Assembly: GCF_008974145.1 (NCBI RefSeq) | Contig: NZ_BJKP01000004.1 | Coordinates: 110,715 to 174,714 of the forward strand | Length of the DNA stretch: 64,000 nt | From: Microcystis aeruginosa NIES-4325 | GTDB taxonomy: Bacteria > Cyanobacteriota > Cyanobacteriia > Cyanobacteriales > Microcystaceae | Direction of reading: 5' to 3' | In this document: piece by piece, positions 34,306-43,538 of the stretch | Layout of the letters: every line of letters starts with the position of its first letter | Position numbering within the stretch: the stretch's first letter is position 1 | The notes under the pieces: generated by a model | The model's input: the letters and a program-made list of their open reading frames with translations, nothing else | What the model was told of the DNA's origin: nothing | Database searches by the model: none | Made by a program: the position numbers and the translations under genes

Positions 34306-35274
34306 TTAACAGCAACCGCCTCCGTTATAGTGCCAAGTGGACTCGGTGATGAGGATATCTTGGGGAGAGGAGCGAGCTAAGTTGCCCGCAGTTTTATCAC
34401 AGACGGCCACCGGCAATCCTTTGGCTAAAATATGCCCGGCACCATCATCGAAAATTGCCTCCGTACCAGTATAAATAGCAGTTTTGCCCGTAAAAATACA
34501 AGCCCCATCTTCGGGAATAGCTACTTTAAAAGCAACGGAATCCAAACTTTCTAATAGGAGCGGATCGGGTAAATTATAACTCTGACAGTCCAGTAAACGA
34601 TAGGGACGACGGGTCCGAATTTCTACCTGACCAAAACCAGCAGCGATCAACTGTTTAATATAATCCTCGTAGGTCAAGGCCCCCGATAGACACATAGCCC
34701 GTAAACGCTGATCTTCTTGCAAATGTTCAGGAATGGGACGAGTGGCGATCGGATCGCTCATCAGTAAACGTCCTCCCGGTTTTAAGACGCGAAAAGCTTC
34801 GCGTAAAGCTAACTGTAAATCGGCTGGTTTAAAGATATTAAAAAGACAATTCTGCGCCACCACATCGACGGAGGCATCCTCCACCGGCAATTCAAAAGCG
34901 GAACCATCTTTAATTTCCACAAAATCCAGACTAAACCAGGGATTTTCCAGCAACGCTTCGCCGAGATTTCTTTGGGCTGCCCAACGCATTTCCGGCACTG
35001 GATCCACCGCAATGACTCCCCCCGGACGACGGGAAAAATAGGCGAATTGCAGTGCTTCTAAACCACCACCCACACCCACATACAAAACCCTGGGAGAATT
35101 GCCCAATTCATTAACCTGCACCGTCGTGCCACAACCATAGTTCATCTCTTGCATAATGGCGGGGATTTTTAACCCTGGCAATTGCAAAGGACTGCTTTGG
35201 ACACAACATAACCCCACTTCGGGAGTTTGGGCTACTTCGCTGTAAAATTTGGCAGTGGCTTCCAGATAAGTCAT
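34306..35274 (-). CDS. arsM: Arsenite S-adenosylmethionine methyltransferase ArsM
   Basis: Methylates As(III) to mono- and dimethyl arsenicals with SAM, the first step to arsenosugars. The 322-residue protein has the SAM-binding motif VLYVGVGGGLEALQ and post-motif VIAVDPVPEM, then GGRLLMSDPIATRP. Conserved cysteines that could bind As(III) are seen near the start (LCCVQ, NYGCGT), in DVVAQNCLF, in AMCLSGALTYEDY, and at the C-terminus GGGCC. I start at ATG 35274; a TTG two codons earlier is not needed. It lies upstream of arsS on the same strand. No ArsR-type repressor gene is adjacent. Confidence 0.93.
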   Translation of the reverse strand: MTYLEATAKFYSEVAQTPEVGLCCVQSSPLQLPGLKIPAIMQEMNYGCGTTVQVNELGNSPRVLYVGVGGGLEALQFAYFSRRPGGVIAVDPVPEMRWAAQRNLGEALLENPWFSLDFVEIKDGSAFELPVEDASVDVVAQNCLFNIFKPADLQLALREAFRVLKPGGRLLMSDPIATRPIPEHLQEDQRLRAMCLSGALTYEDYIKQLIAAGFGQVEIRTRRPYRLLDCQSYNLPDPLLLESLDSVAFKVAIPEDGACIFTGKTAIYTGTEAIFDDGAGHILAKGLPVAVCDKTAGNLARSSPQDILITESTWHYNGGGCC

Positions 35275-35400
35275 TTTCAATCTTGCCTCTATTTGGCATC
35301 TTTAACTTAAGAACTTAAGTGATTCTAGTACAACAGGAGTCAGGATTCAGGAGGCTGCGAGGCAGGAGACAGGTGTTGGGGGTTGGGGTTTTGGGGTTTT

Positions 35401-35506
35401 AAGTACCTAAGCAAAATTAATTACACATTTCGATAAAGCTTTTGCCTATTGCCTATTGCCTTTTGCCTATCCTAACCAAGAAATTAATTTTGCACGACTA
35501 ATTAGT
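35401..35506. mobile_element. AAGTA-family miniature element, copy A
   Basis: AAGTACCTAAGCAAAATTAA at the left and AAATTAATTTTGCACGACTA at the right form an imperfect terminal inverted repeat around TTGCCTATTGCC units. Close copies lie at 45238-45333 and 58757-58859 and a partial one at 42276-42345. The rest of the 35275-35547 spacer shows no gene. Confidence 0.75.
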
Positions 35507-35547
35507 TCAATTTCCCCACTTCCCCACTTCCCACTTCCCACTTCCCT

Positions 35548-37923
35548 TTACCGCTCTCTATGGCGAGAAAAAGCCAGATCAGCAGTCTCGATTACCTTTA
35601 ATAGCTGTTCGATGCGGTTTTCCGTCGGGGGGGCTAAACAGGGAAAAACGGCTAAACCAGGGATTTGATTGGCTACCTCGGTGACAGCCACATCAAGGGT
35701 GACTAGGGGTAAATTAGCTAGGGTTTGCGACTCGCTCAAGGTTTGCAGATAAGAGTATAAATCTTCTGCGATCGAACTATCAATTAGGATAGCATCCACC
35801 TCCCAGACAGTGGCCAAAAGTTCCGCCTGTTCGCAACTATCGGCCTCGATAAAACGATAATTTTCCCGGACTAATTGATTATTCCAAATCCAGCTAAAGG
35901 AAGATAAATCGGAGAAATTGGGGGCATAATGACCGTGTAAACGCAGTAGAGTCGGAGCAGTGCGCCGTTTTTGGCTAGGAACGGGGGAAACGGTCAGATT
36001 TAGGCAAGCTTGCAGGGCTGCCGAGGTGATCGGAGGAACCAGAAAACTATCGGCTCCTTGCTGTTGACTGCGGTTGCGATCGGAATCGGCGGCGGTGACA
36101 ATAACTTTTATCTCTTTGGTTTGGGGATGGGATTTCAGCAGTGTTAACACATCCCAACCGGATAAGAGGGGGAGATTGGGATTGAGAAAAACACAACGGG
36201 GTTTTAACTGACGGGCTTTTTCGATCGCCTCAGTGCCGCTACGGGCGATAATGGCTTTTAATCCCAATTCACTCAAGCGATCAACAAACTGTTCGATCAC
36301 TTGGGGATTAGTTTCCACCACTAACACCAGACGCTGGGGAGTGGCTGACTCTTGGTCTGTTGCTTGGGGATGAACTGGCAGCAGTAAAGTAAATTGACTG
36401 CCTTCCCGGGCCTTGGAGACAAAGGATAGATCACCACCGTGACAACGCGCTAATTTTTGGCTGAGGACTAAACCTAAACCCGCACCCTCAAATTGACGGG
36501 TGAAAGGACTTTCTAGCTGTTGGAATTTCTGAAAAATCAGATGCTGGGACTCGAACGGAATACCGATCCCCGTATCCCAGACGGTAAAAGCCAGCCAATT
36601 TTCCCAACTATTGACTTTAATGCCCAAATTACCGCCATCAATGGTGAATTTCACTGCGTTATCTAACAAATGCACTAACATCTGTTGTAAACGGGCTTCA
36701 TCGGCCAGGACATAATCTAACCCCGATTCGATGTCAAGACGATAGCTGCCGGGGAGATCGAGACGTTGAGGATACTTATCGACGATGATATCGTACACCC
36801 GTTGACAGAGGCGATCGATTTTGACTCTAGCTAAAGTTAATTTTAGTTGTCCTGTCTCTAGGCGGGTTAAATCGAGGAGATCATTGACCAAAGCCATCAA
36901 CTGGCGACCGCTGCGATAGATTAAATCGGCATATTTGGACTGTCGGGGGTTAAGTTCACCGATTTTTTGTTCCCGCAGCAGATTGGAGAGACCGATCACG
37001 GCGGTGAGGGGCGATTTAAACTCATGGCTGACACAGGCGAGAAATTCATCCTTAAGACGATTTAAATGGACTAAATCGGCATTTTTAACCGCTAATTCCT
37101 GACAATATTGCTGTTGTTCCGTGATATCGGTGGCCAAAAGTAACCACAGTCCTGAAGCTTTCTCGATCAAAGGATAATTATCCGTTAAATTTAACGGCAC
37201 AGACAACAGGCGCCAAGTCTTGGCTAAACCCGATGTCAGCGTTTCTAGACGCTGGGGAAACAGGGGGGGAGTGGGGGATGGGAGGGTTAGGGGGTCATTA
37301 ACTAAAGCAAAGGGAGATTTATCGATATTAGCGGGGAAAGCTGCCCCGATTTGTTGACACCAAGCCTGATTTTGGTATAAAATACCCGATTCTGGACTGT
37401 AGAGCAGCAGCGGCAGCGGTAATTGTTCCAGAAATTCCAGAGGACGATCGCTGCTGGCGGGGGGGATGCGATCGCTGATGCGGGGCGGCGGGGGGGGATC
37501 ATCGAGAATCGATCGTCCGAGACAAAATTGGAGAAGTTTACCCGTGTCTAAGCGTCCTAACAGTTTGCCCTGAGCATCGACTAAAATAGGGGCTAAGGCG
37601 ATCGCTTCTCCCGTCAGGGTGCCCAGAAACTCACTCACAGCCATGCGCGAGTTAAGAGGGATAATCGGGCGCAGCCAACCGCTTAGATTTAGGCAGTTTG
37701 AGGAGGGGTTTCTGATTTCGGGGTACTGTTGTTGATAGAGGAGGTAAGCAATCAGGGTTTGACTCTCAATCAGTCCTAGGGGACAATACCTCTCATCCAC
37801 CACCACGATCGCGTCTGGATTGCCCGTGTTAATTAAATCGCAAAGACTGGCCACGTCAATAATTAATTCACAGGCAGTGACAGATTGATTAAAGTGATGG
37901 AGACTGAGGGTAACGCTAGGCAT
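35548..37923 (-). CDS. Hybrid histidine kinase with degenerate receiver domains, beside kaiABC
   Basis: Protein of 791 residues. Residues 1-135 look like a CBS-pair sensory part (DAIVVVDERYCPLGLIESQT, PILVDAQGKLLGRLDTGKLL). A PAS-like domain follows (about 160-270, ending ATDITEQ). The kinase core has FLACVSHEFKSPLTAVIG (His300), the N box (LLDNAVKF, Asn422), DTGIGIP and GAGLGL. Residues 532-645 are receiver-like but have VVETN for the acidic pair, Asn581 at the phospho-acceptor position and Val629 for the conserved Lys. A second receiver-like domain (690-785) also lacks the Lys. Such pseudo-receivers recall the clock kinase CikA. It is divergent from kaiA with a 242-base shared promoter region. 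Confidence 0.88.
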   Translation of the reverse strand: MPSVTLSLHHFNQSVTACELIIDVASLCDLINTGNPDAIVVVDERYCPLGLIESQTLIAYLLYQQQYPEIRNPSSNCLNLSGWLRPIIPLNSRMAVSEFLGTLTGEAIALAPILVDAQGKLLGRLDTGKLLQFCLGRSILDDPPPPPRISDRIPPASSDRPLEFLEQLPLPLLLYSPESGILYQNQAWCQQIGAAFPANIDKSPFALVNDPLTLPSPTPPLFPQRLETLTSGLAKTWRLLSVPLNLTDNYPLIEKASGLWLLLATDITEQQQYCQELAVKNADLVHLNRLKDEFLACVSHEFKSPLTAVIGLSNLLREQKIGELNPRQSKYADLIYRSGRQLMALVNDLLDLTRLETGQLKLTLARVKIDRLCQRVYDIIVDKYPQRLDLPGSYRLDIESGLDYVLADEARLQQMLVHLLDNAVKFTIDGGNLGIKVNSWENWLAFTVWDTGIGIPFESQHLIFQKFQQLESPFTRQFEGAGLGLVLSQKLARCHGGDLSFVSKAREGSQFTLLLPVHPQATDQESATPQRLVLVVETNPQVIEQFVDRLSELGLKAIIARSGTEAIEKARQLKPRCVFLNPNLPLLSGWDVLTLLKSHPQTKEIKVIVTAADSDRNRSQQQGADSFLVPPITSAALQACLNLTVSPVPSQKRRTAPTLLRLHGHYAPNFSDLSSFSWIWNNQLVRENYRFIEADSCEQAELLATVWEVDAILIDSSIAEDLYSYLQTLSESQTLANLPLVTLDVAVTEVANQIPGLAVFPCLAPPTENRIEQLLKVIETADLAFSRHRER

Positions 37924-38165
37924 GGGGATAATTGGGGAGGGCGGTGGCGGTAACTTTAGGGCATAATTAACAAACTGATGGCCAAACTATTAGTCGTCCT
38001 AGAACTTGAATTTACCTTGATTATGACGCTCGCTCATCTAGACGACCGATCCATTGATTACAATTAACTACGATACCCACTGCCAAAAAGCAAAGTTAAC
38101 TTTTAACTTCCCCAGGCTGATGGCGAGGGGGTTGTCTTCTCAACGGAGAAAGCCTAACCTATTGT

Positions 38166-39131
38166 TTGTCAATTTCTATCTACCTTGCGGGTGAGAAAAC
38201 ATTGCCTCCGAGACTGACTATTTATGCTTTTGTCCCAACGGACTCACCCTTGACGGGAGTGAGTTCACCTCTGGGGCTGGTTAATTCTTTGACGGCTTTA
38301 TTGGCTAATGAACGATATAATCTAACCCTAGGGTCGTCTTCTAGCGAATTACTGGCTAATATCGAGGCACAGAAGGAGAAAATCGATTGTTTGCTGGTGG
38401 TTTTTCATCCTTCCCTACAGCCGACTTTTAATCAACTCTACGAAGCGGGGATTTTACTGCCAGTAGTGATCATTGTCGCTGACAAGAAGATCACTGCCGG
38501 GACGAATGACTCTCCCACCTGTCTCTATCATAGTGCGGAATTACAAATTACCGTCAAGGAATTGGACAGCATCATCTCGGTCATCGACCAAGCGATCGCT
38601 AGATTTCTCCATTTAGCTCCTAACTGCTCTTTTTCCGAGCGTACTACGATTGTTAACCAACCGAATCCCGTGGCCAATAATCACAGTTTTCTCCTCCTAC
38701 AACAGCGCCGTTTAGCAGAAAAATTAAAAGAAAGACTCGGCTATTTAGGTGTTTACTACAAACGCAACCCGCAGCTATTCTATCGCAATCTTGCCCCAGA
38801 GGAAAAAAAAGAATTACTGCGGGAAGTAAGAAGAGATTATCGAGAGATTATTTTAAATTACTTCCAACAGGATTATCCGATTAATCAAGCGATCGATGAG
38901 TTGGTTAATAATGTCTTTTTTACCGATCTTTCAGTCTCGCAAATTCTGGAAATTCACATGGAGTTAATGGATGAATTTTCCCAACAGTTAAAATTAGAAG
39001 GCAGAAGTGAGGAAATTCTCCTAGATTATCGTCTCGCCCTCATTGATATCCTTGCTCACTTGGGGGAAATGTACCGTCGTTCCATACCTCGCGAGGATAT
39101 CCCTGATGATTTATTATTGGGAATAGACTAA
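38166..39131 (+). CDS. kaiA: Circadian clock protein KaiA
   Basis: KaiA stimulates KaiC autophosphorylation by holding its A-loop exposed. The N-terminal part is the pseudo-receiver (LTIYAFVPTDS, EKIDCLLVVFHPSLQPTFNQ, CLYHSAELQ). The C-terminal four-helix domain that dimerises and binds KaiC is well conserved: LKERLGYLGVYYKRNP, DYREIILNYF, ILEIHMELMDEFSQQL, GRSEEILLDYRLALIDILAH, EMYRRSIPRED. The frame has no early ATG; I give TTG 38166, giving 321 residues, and a TTG at 38202 is an alternative closer to the family N-terminus. Order kaiA-kaiB-kaiC on one strand is standard. Confidence 0.93.
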   Translation: MSISIYLAGEKTLPPRLTIYAFVPTDSPLTGVSSPLGLVNSLTALLANERYNLTLGSSSSELLANIEAQKEKIDCLLVVFHPSLQPTFNQLYEAGILLPVVIIVADKKITAGTNDSPTCLYHSAELQITVKELDSIISVIDQAIARFLHLAPNCSFSERTTIVNQPNPVANNHSFLLLQQRRLAEKLKERLGYLGVYYKRNPQLFYRNLAPEEKKELLREVRRDYREIILNYFQQDYPINQAIDELVNNVFFTDLSVSQILEIHMELMDEFSQQLKLEGRSEEILLDYRLALIDILAHLGEMYRRSIPREDIPDDLLLGID

Positions 39132-39187
39132 AATCTCCCCAATAAATAACAATGAACTCATATCCCCAGCCCCTTTGATCTTAACCT

Positions 39188-39502
39188 ATGAGCGTCTTTA
39201 AAAAAACCTATGTTTTAAAACTGTACGTCGCCGGGAACACCCCCAACTCCGTGCGAGCCTTAAAAACCCTGAAAAATATCCTAGAAGAGGAATTTCAGGG
39301 AGTGTATGCGCTCAAGGTGATTGACGTGCTGAAAAACCCGCAACTAGCGGAGGAAGACAAGATTCTCGCTACTCCTACCCTCGCGAAAGTCCTCCCTCCC
39401 CCAGTGCGGAAAATTATCGGTGATTTGTCCGATCGAGAGAAGGTTCTGATCGGGTTAGACTTACTGTACGAGGAAATTCGTGAACGAGAAAATGATAGCT
39501 AG
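39188..39502 (+). CDS. kaiB: Circadian clock protein KaiB
   Basis: KaiB is the fold-switching clock protein that binds phosphorylated KaiC and sequesters KaiA. The 104-residue sequence shows [60 protein letters not shown], all close to the family. The acidic C-terminal tail ([11 protein letters not shown]) is typical. The gene is 56 bases after kaiA and 193 bases before kaiC; the latter gap could hold a separate kaiBC control element or a kaiC promoter, which I cannot resolve by eye. Confidence 0.97.
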   Translation: MSVFKKTYVLKLYVAGNTPNSVRALKTLKNILEEEFQGVYALKVIDVLKNPQLAEEDKILATPTLAKVLPPPVRKIIGDLSDREKVLIGLDLLYEEIRERENDS

Positions 39503-39695
39503 GTCTTTGGCCATAGGTGATTAGACGGGTTATATTTATTGAAGGAGAAATGATCGGGGCGTAATCTAGTACGTCTATGGGAAAGTCAAGAGTCAACGGA
39601 AATCAAGATGGTGTAAAGTGTCTAGTCAGGCTTGATATGTTTCTGTGGAAAAATTAGATAAAAATCCTACTCTTTAAATATTCGCTGGATAAATA

Positions 39696-41258
39696 ATGAC
39701 TCAATCTAACTCTAATAGCCAATCGAATCCACCGATTAAACCCAAAGGTGTTCGCAAAATTAGAACCCTAATTGAAGGTTTTGATGAGATCACTCACGGT
39801 GGTTTACCCATAGGGCGAACTACCTTAGTTAGTGGCACTTCTGGCACGGGAAAAACCCTGCTTGCCGTGCAATTTCTCTACCATGGGATCAAGTATTTTG
39901 ACTATCCGGGCCTGTTTGTTACTTTTGAAGAATCTCCCACCGATATTATCCAAAATGCCTATAGTTTTGGTTGGGATTTAGAAGAATTAATTGACCAGGG
40001 TAAATTATTTATTCTCGATGCTTCCCCAGATCCGGAAGGTCAAGAGGTGGTGGGTAGTTTTGATCTTTCGGCCCTTATCGAGCGCATTCAATACGCAATT
40101 ACCAAATATAAAGCCAAACTGGTATCAATTGACTCTGTAACTGCCGTTTTTCAGCAGTACGAAGCGGTGTCAGTGGTGCGGCGAGAAATTTTTCGGCTCG
40201 TGGCCCGGTTAAAATTATTAGAAGTGACTTCAATTATGACCACGGAACGTATCGAAGAATACGGAGCGGTGGCCCGTTTTGGTGTAGAGGAATTTGTCTC
40301 TGATAATGTGGTAATTATGCGGAACGTGCTAGAGGGAGAAAGGCGACGCAGAACCGCAGAAATCCTCAAATTACGGGGAACAACCCACATGAAGGGCGAA
40401 TATCCCTTTACTATCACCAATGATGGCATTAATATCTTCCCCCTCGGTGCGATGCGTTTAACTCAGCGCTCTTCTAATGTCCGCATTTCTTCGGGAGTAA
40501 AAACCCTGGATGATATGTGTGGAGGCGGTTTTTTCAAGGATTCGATTATTTTGGCCACAGGAGCAACCGGTACGGGTAAAACTCTCTTAGTCAGTAAATT
40601 TTTGGAAGAAGGCTGTAGGCGGGGGGAGCGGGCGATTTTGTTCGCTTATGAAGAATCTCGCGCCCAATTGTCCCGAAATGCTTCTTCTTGGGGGATCGAT
40701 TTTGAGGAGATGGAACGCAAGGGATTATTAAAATTGTTGTGTTCTTACCCCGAATCGGCGGGATTAGAAGACCATTTACAGATGATTAAGTCGGAAATCT
40801 CGGAATTTAAACCCTCCCGCATTGCTATTGATTCTCTATCGGCGCTCGCGCGCGGGGTGACAAATAATGCTTTTCGGCAATTTGTGATCGGGGTGACAGG
40901 ATACGCCAAACAGGAGGAAATTACGGGATTTTTCACCAATACCACCGACCAATTTATGGGAGCGCACTCGATCACCGAATCCCATATTTCTACGATTACG
41001 GACACGATTTTAATGCTGCAGTATGTGGAAATTCGCGGCGAAATGTCGCGAGCGATTAATGTCTTTAAGATGCGCGGTTCTTGGCATGATAAAGGGATTC
41101 GTGAATATACTATCAGTCAGGATGGAGCGGATATCAAGGATTCTTTCCGCAATTACGAGCGGATTATTAGTGGTTCCCCGACTAAAATTAGCGTCGATGA
41201 AAAGACTGAATTATCGCGGATTGTTCGCAATGTGCGTGAAAAATTACAGGATGAATAA
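39696..41258 (+). CDS. kaiC: Circadian clock ATPase/kinase KaiC
   Basis: Double-domain RecA-like hexamer that times the clock by cycling phosphorylation. The 520-residue protein has two P-loops, GTSGTGKT at 47-54 in the CI ATPase ring and GATGTGKT at 289-296 in the CII kinase ring, each followed by the catalytic Glu pair (FEES at 77-80, YEES at 318-321). The phosphorylation sites are Ser432 and Thr433 in SHISTITDT. The C-terminal A-loop (RIISGSPTKISVDEKTELSR) that KaiA grips is intact, so this is a complete, canonical KaiC. The 3' end lies 21 bases from the convergent membrane-protein gene. Confidence 0.98.
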   Translation: MTQSNSNSQSNPPIKPKGVRKIRTLIEGFDEITHGGLPIGRTTLVSGTSGTGKTLLAVQFLYHGIKYFDYPGLFVTFEESPTDIIQNAYSFGWDLEELIDQGKLFILDASPDPEGQEVVGSFDLSALIERIQYAITKYKAKLVSIDSVTAVFQQYEAVSVVRREIFRLVARLKLLEVTSIMTTERIEEYGAVARFGVEEFVSDNVVIMRNVLEGERRRRTAEILKLRGTTHMKGEYPFTITNDGINIFPLGAMRLTQRSSNVRISSGVKTLDDMCGGGFFKDSIILATGATGTGKTLLVSKFLEEGCRRGERAILFAYEESRAQLSRNASSWGIDFEEMERKGLLKLLCSYPESAGLEDHLQMIKSEISEFKPSRIAIDSLSALARGVTNNAFRQFVIGVTGYAKQEEITGFFTNTTDQFMGAHSITESHISTITDTILMLQYVEIRGEMSRAINVFKMRGSWHDKGIREYTISQDGADIKDSFRNYERIISGSPTKISVDEKTELSRIVRNVREKLQDE

Positions 41259-41279
41259 TCGGCAGTCGACTGATGGAGA

Positions 41280-42275
41280 TTATTTTGAAGAGCGATCGGG
41301 TAAAGTTGGTCTTAGGGAAAATAACCACCAGATCAACAAACCTAATATAATCCAGAGAATATCTTTAACCCGGCGAATTACAGAAATCGCTAAACCTAAT
41401 TCTAGACTACCGGTTAAGGAAGCACCCAGCAGCACTAAAGAACCTTCTAAAGTACCGATATTAGCGGGAATAAAAAAGGTTCCAGCGCGCACCAATTGGG
41501 CAACAGAATCAAATAACCAAGCATCGGCAAAACTGATCGGATGTTGGAGAAACTGCATTAAAACATAGATTTCTAAAACTCCGAGGGGCCAATTGAGAAA
41601 ACCGACGATCAAGCCATTTCTAAATAGGGGCAGATTTCGATAAAATTCCCCTAAACGATCATCGACACTGCGAAGATTTTCTAAAGGTTTAGCTAGGCGA
41701 TCGCCTAAAAAAGAATGACCTAATCGATTAACTATTCGGGAAGATAAACGGAATCGCTGAATCAAGAAAAATATCAGGATACAACTGGAGAATATAGCGA
41801 GACTTAATCCAGTAAAAGTTTTAAAAGAATTGGAGAATTTTGGGGAGGCTAGGAGCAGAAAAAAACCGATAATTGCAAAGAAGACAAGGGAAGCAGTATT
41901 TAACGTTTTCGTCAGAATTATCGAGGCACTGGTTTCTTTATAGCTAATCTGATAGTGAGTTTTCAACATCACTGCTTTAAAACCTTCTCCTCCCAAAGAA
42001 GCGAAGGGAGTCACGCGATTAAAGGCTGCCCCTACCATGTAAATTAATAATAGGCGAATTGTCCATCGAGGTTGGATAGGAATGCTTTTAAAAGTTAGTT
42101 GCCAAGTAAAAACATCGGTGAGGAATTCTAGGAAATAAAAAATAATTACTACTGTCATTCCCCACCAACCGACTAGGGTGATTTGTTGCCAAACTTCTTG
42201 TAGATTTGTTTGGCGTAAAATTACCCCTAGTAAAACAAAACCTAAACCCAGAAAGATAAATTTAAGATATTTCAT
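41280..42275 (-). CDS. Flippase-like integral membrane protein (UPF0104/LPG synthase TM type)
   Basis: Protein of 331 residues with about eight membrane helices: FIFLGLGFVLLGVILRQ, GMTVVIIFYFLEFLTDVF, then the family block FNRVTPFASLGGEGFKAVML (conserved Gly/Glu loop), further helices, and the end GTFFIPANIGTLEGSLVLLG with GLAISVIRRVKDILWIILGL. This is the GlySer-rich signature of the lysylphosphatidylglycerol synthase transmembrane/HpnL-type family, often involved in moving or modifying lipids. I start at ATG 42275, because upstream codons come from a miniature element. It is last in a minus-strand run after an aminotransferase and a sulfotransferase, 160 bases behind the latter. Confidence 0.85.
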   Translation of the reverse strand: MKYLKFIFLGLGFVLLGVILRQTNLQEVWQQITLVGWWGMTVVIIFYFLEFLTDVFTWQLTFKSIPIQPRWTIRLLLIYMVGAAFNRVTPFASLGGEGFKAVMLKTHYQISYKETSASIILTKTLNTASLVFFAIIGFFLLLASPKFSNSFKTFTGLSLAIFSSCILIFFLIQRFRLSSRIVNRLGHSFLGDRLAKPLENLRSVDDRLGEFYRNLPLFRNGLIVGFLNWPLGVLEIYVLMQFLQHPISFADAWLFDSVAQLVRAGTFFIPANIGTLEGSLVLLGASLTGSLELGLAISVIRRVKDILWIILGLLIWWLFSLRPTLPDRSSK

Positions 42276-42345
42276 AAGTAGTAATGCAAAATTAATTTCT
42301 TGGTTAGGATAGGCACTCATGCAATAGGCAAAAGGCAAGAAGTAG
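42276..42345. mobile_element. AAGTA-family miniature element, partial copy
   Basis: Reverse orientation: AAGTAGTAATGCAAAATTAA to GGCAAAAGGCAAGAAGTAGT repeats the right end and the TTGCCT core of the copies at 35401 and 45238 but lacks the left terminal repeat. Its end directly touches the start codon of the flippase-like gene. Short heptad repeats follow to about 42432. Confidence 0.65.
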
Positions 42346-42435
42346 TTATACTAAATCCTGTTTAAAAGGTATAAAAGAGCGGGAATTATGACTTATGACT
42401 GCTCACTGATAACTGCTCACTGAAAAAGCTGATAA

Positions 42436-43533
42436 CTAAAAATAATTCCAACGTTGAATAAATGGGAGCCAATGAGATTCGACTAACTCGATCGCTTTGG
42501 CATCTGGGGGATAATTATTTTTTTTATATCCTTGCAGACTGGCGATATATTTCTCAAAGCGAGGCCTAGATATTTTTAAGTCGGGAAGTTGCAGTTGATC
42601 GTAGATTTTCTCAATTTGTTCTAGGGGGTTTTTTTCTAAATCCTCAAAACGAATTTCTACAAAACTATCTGCGGGTAAATCGGCGCTATCCCGCAGGAGA
42701 GAATTGAGCATTGGGGGATAACTTTTCAGAATTGTCTGCTCGATTTCATCCGTGGATAAATTATCGTAGGATTGCAGTGCTAGTTCCGGTAGGATGCGGG
42801 TAAAAAAGTGGCGGGTTGAGGGAAAAACTAGATAGGGATTGCGGTAGATATGAATAAATTTAGCATCGGGCCAGATAGCTCGCAATCTGGCGATGTGTGC
42901 CGTATAAACGGGGTTTTTGATTAGTAATTGTTTGCCTTTTTGATGGATGGAAACTTTTTTTAATAGATGAGTATGCCAACGCTGCCAAGTGGCGATTTCT
43001 TTCTCGCTGCAGCCTTGAAAAAAAACCCCTCGATCGAAATGATACTGAAAACGTTGGGGAAAGTATAAACCATGGTAGTAGGAAAGGGGGATCATGCTGG
43101 CCAGGGCGATCGAGTCTTCTTGGGGTGAATCGGGAGTAACAGCGACGTTATCCACATGGCGATCGCTTGGTAGGGCCAATTCTAGCAGCGGTTGAAATAA
43201 GCGGACGATGCCGAGGATATCCCAGGGTAATCCCACCGCTAGGGGCGAAATATAGCCAAAATGCTCCGATTGACCGAGTAAATTGTGCAGATGGGTCGTG
43301 CCGCTGCGCCAATAGCCGACAATAAAAATGGGTGCTTTTACCTGCACGCGGCGCTCATAAAACCCTGTCATCAAAATCCGTTCTAGGGTAGAAAAAGGCA
43401 GTCGCGCCAGGGTAACTGCCAGGGAGAGGGTTGCTGGGGCAAAATTGGGGCGATCGATGCCGCCATTGGTCAAAAATAAACGTAATAGAGTGCTAAGGTT
43501 GCTACCGCAGAGGGGATGAAAGAAACTGGACAT
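42436..43533 (-). CDS. Sulfotransferase family protein
   Basis: Protein of 365 residues with the sulfotransferase_3 pattern: the 5'-phosphosulfate loop IFIVGYWRSGTTHLHNLLGQ at about residues 68-87, the 3'-phosphate binding region LRAIWPDAKFIHIYRNPYLV (RNP motif) near 220, and a C-terminal YKKNNYPPDAKAIELVESHW. It would move sulfate from PAPS to a hydroxyl or amine of a small molecule or glycan; the acceptor is unknown. LIKNPVYTAHI near residue 205 is also typical. It lies five bases after the aminotransferase gene, so both are probably translated from one transcript. Confidence 0.88.
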   Translation of the reverse strand: MSSFFHPLCGSNLSTLLRLFLTNGGIDRPNFAPATLSLAVTLARLPFSTLERILMTGFYERRVQVKAPIFIVGYWRSGTTHLHNLLGQSEHFGYISPLAVGLPWDILGIVRLFQPLLELALPSDRHVDNVAVTPDSPQEDSIALASMIPLSYYHGLYFPQRFQYHFDRGVFFQGCSEKEIATWQRWHTHLLKKVSIHQKGKQLLIKNPVYTAHIARLRAIWPDAKFIHIYRNPYLVFPSTRHFFTRILPELALQSYDNLSTDEIEQTILKSYPPMLNSLLRDSADLPADSFVEIRFEDLEKNPLEQIEKIYDQLQLPDLKISRPRFEKYIASLQGYKKNNYPPDAKAIELVESHWLPFIQRWNYF

Positions 43534-43538
43534 ATTAA

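Noticed and set aside
35456..35668. 70-codon open frame on the plus strand
   Set aside because: It starts in a miniature element and then runs antisense to the kinase gene; an equivalent frame start appears at other element copies.
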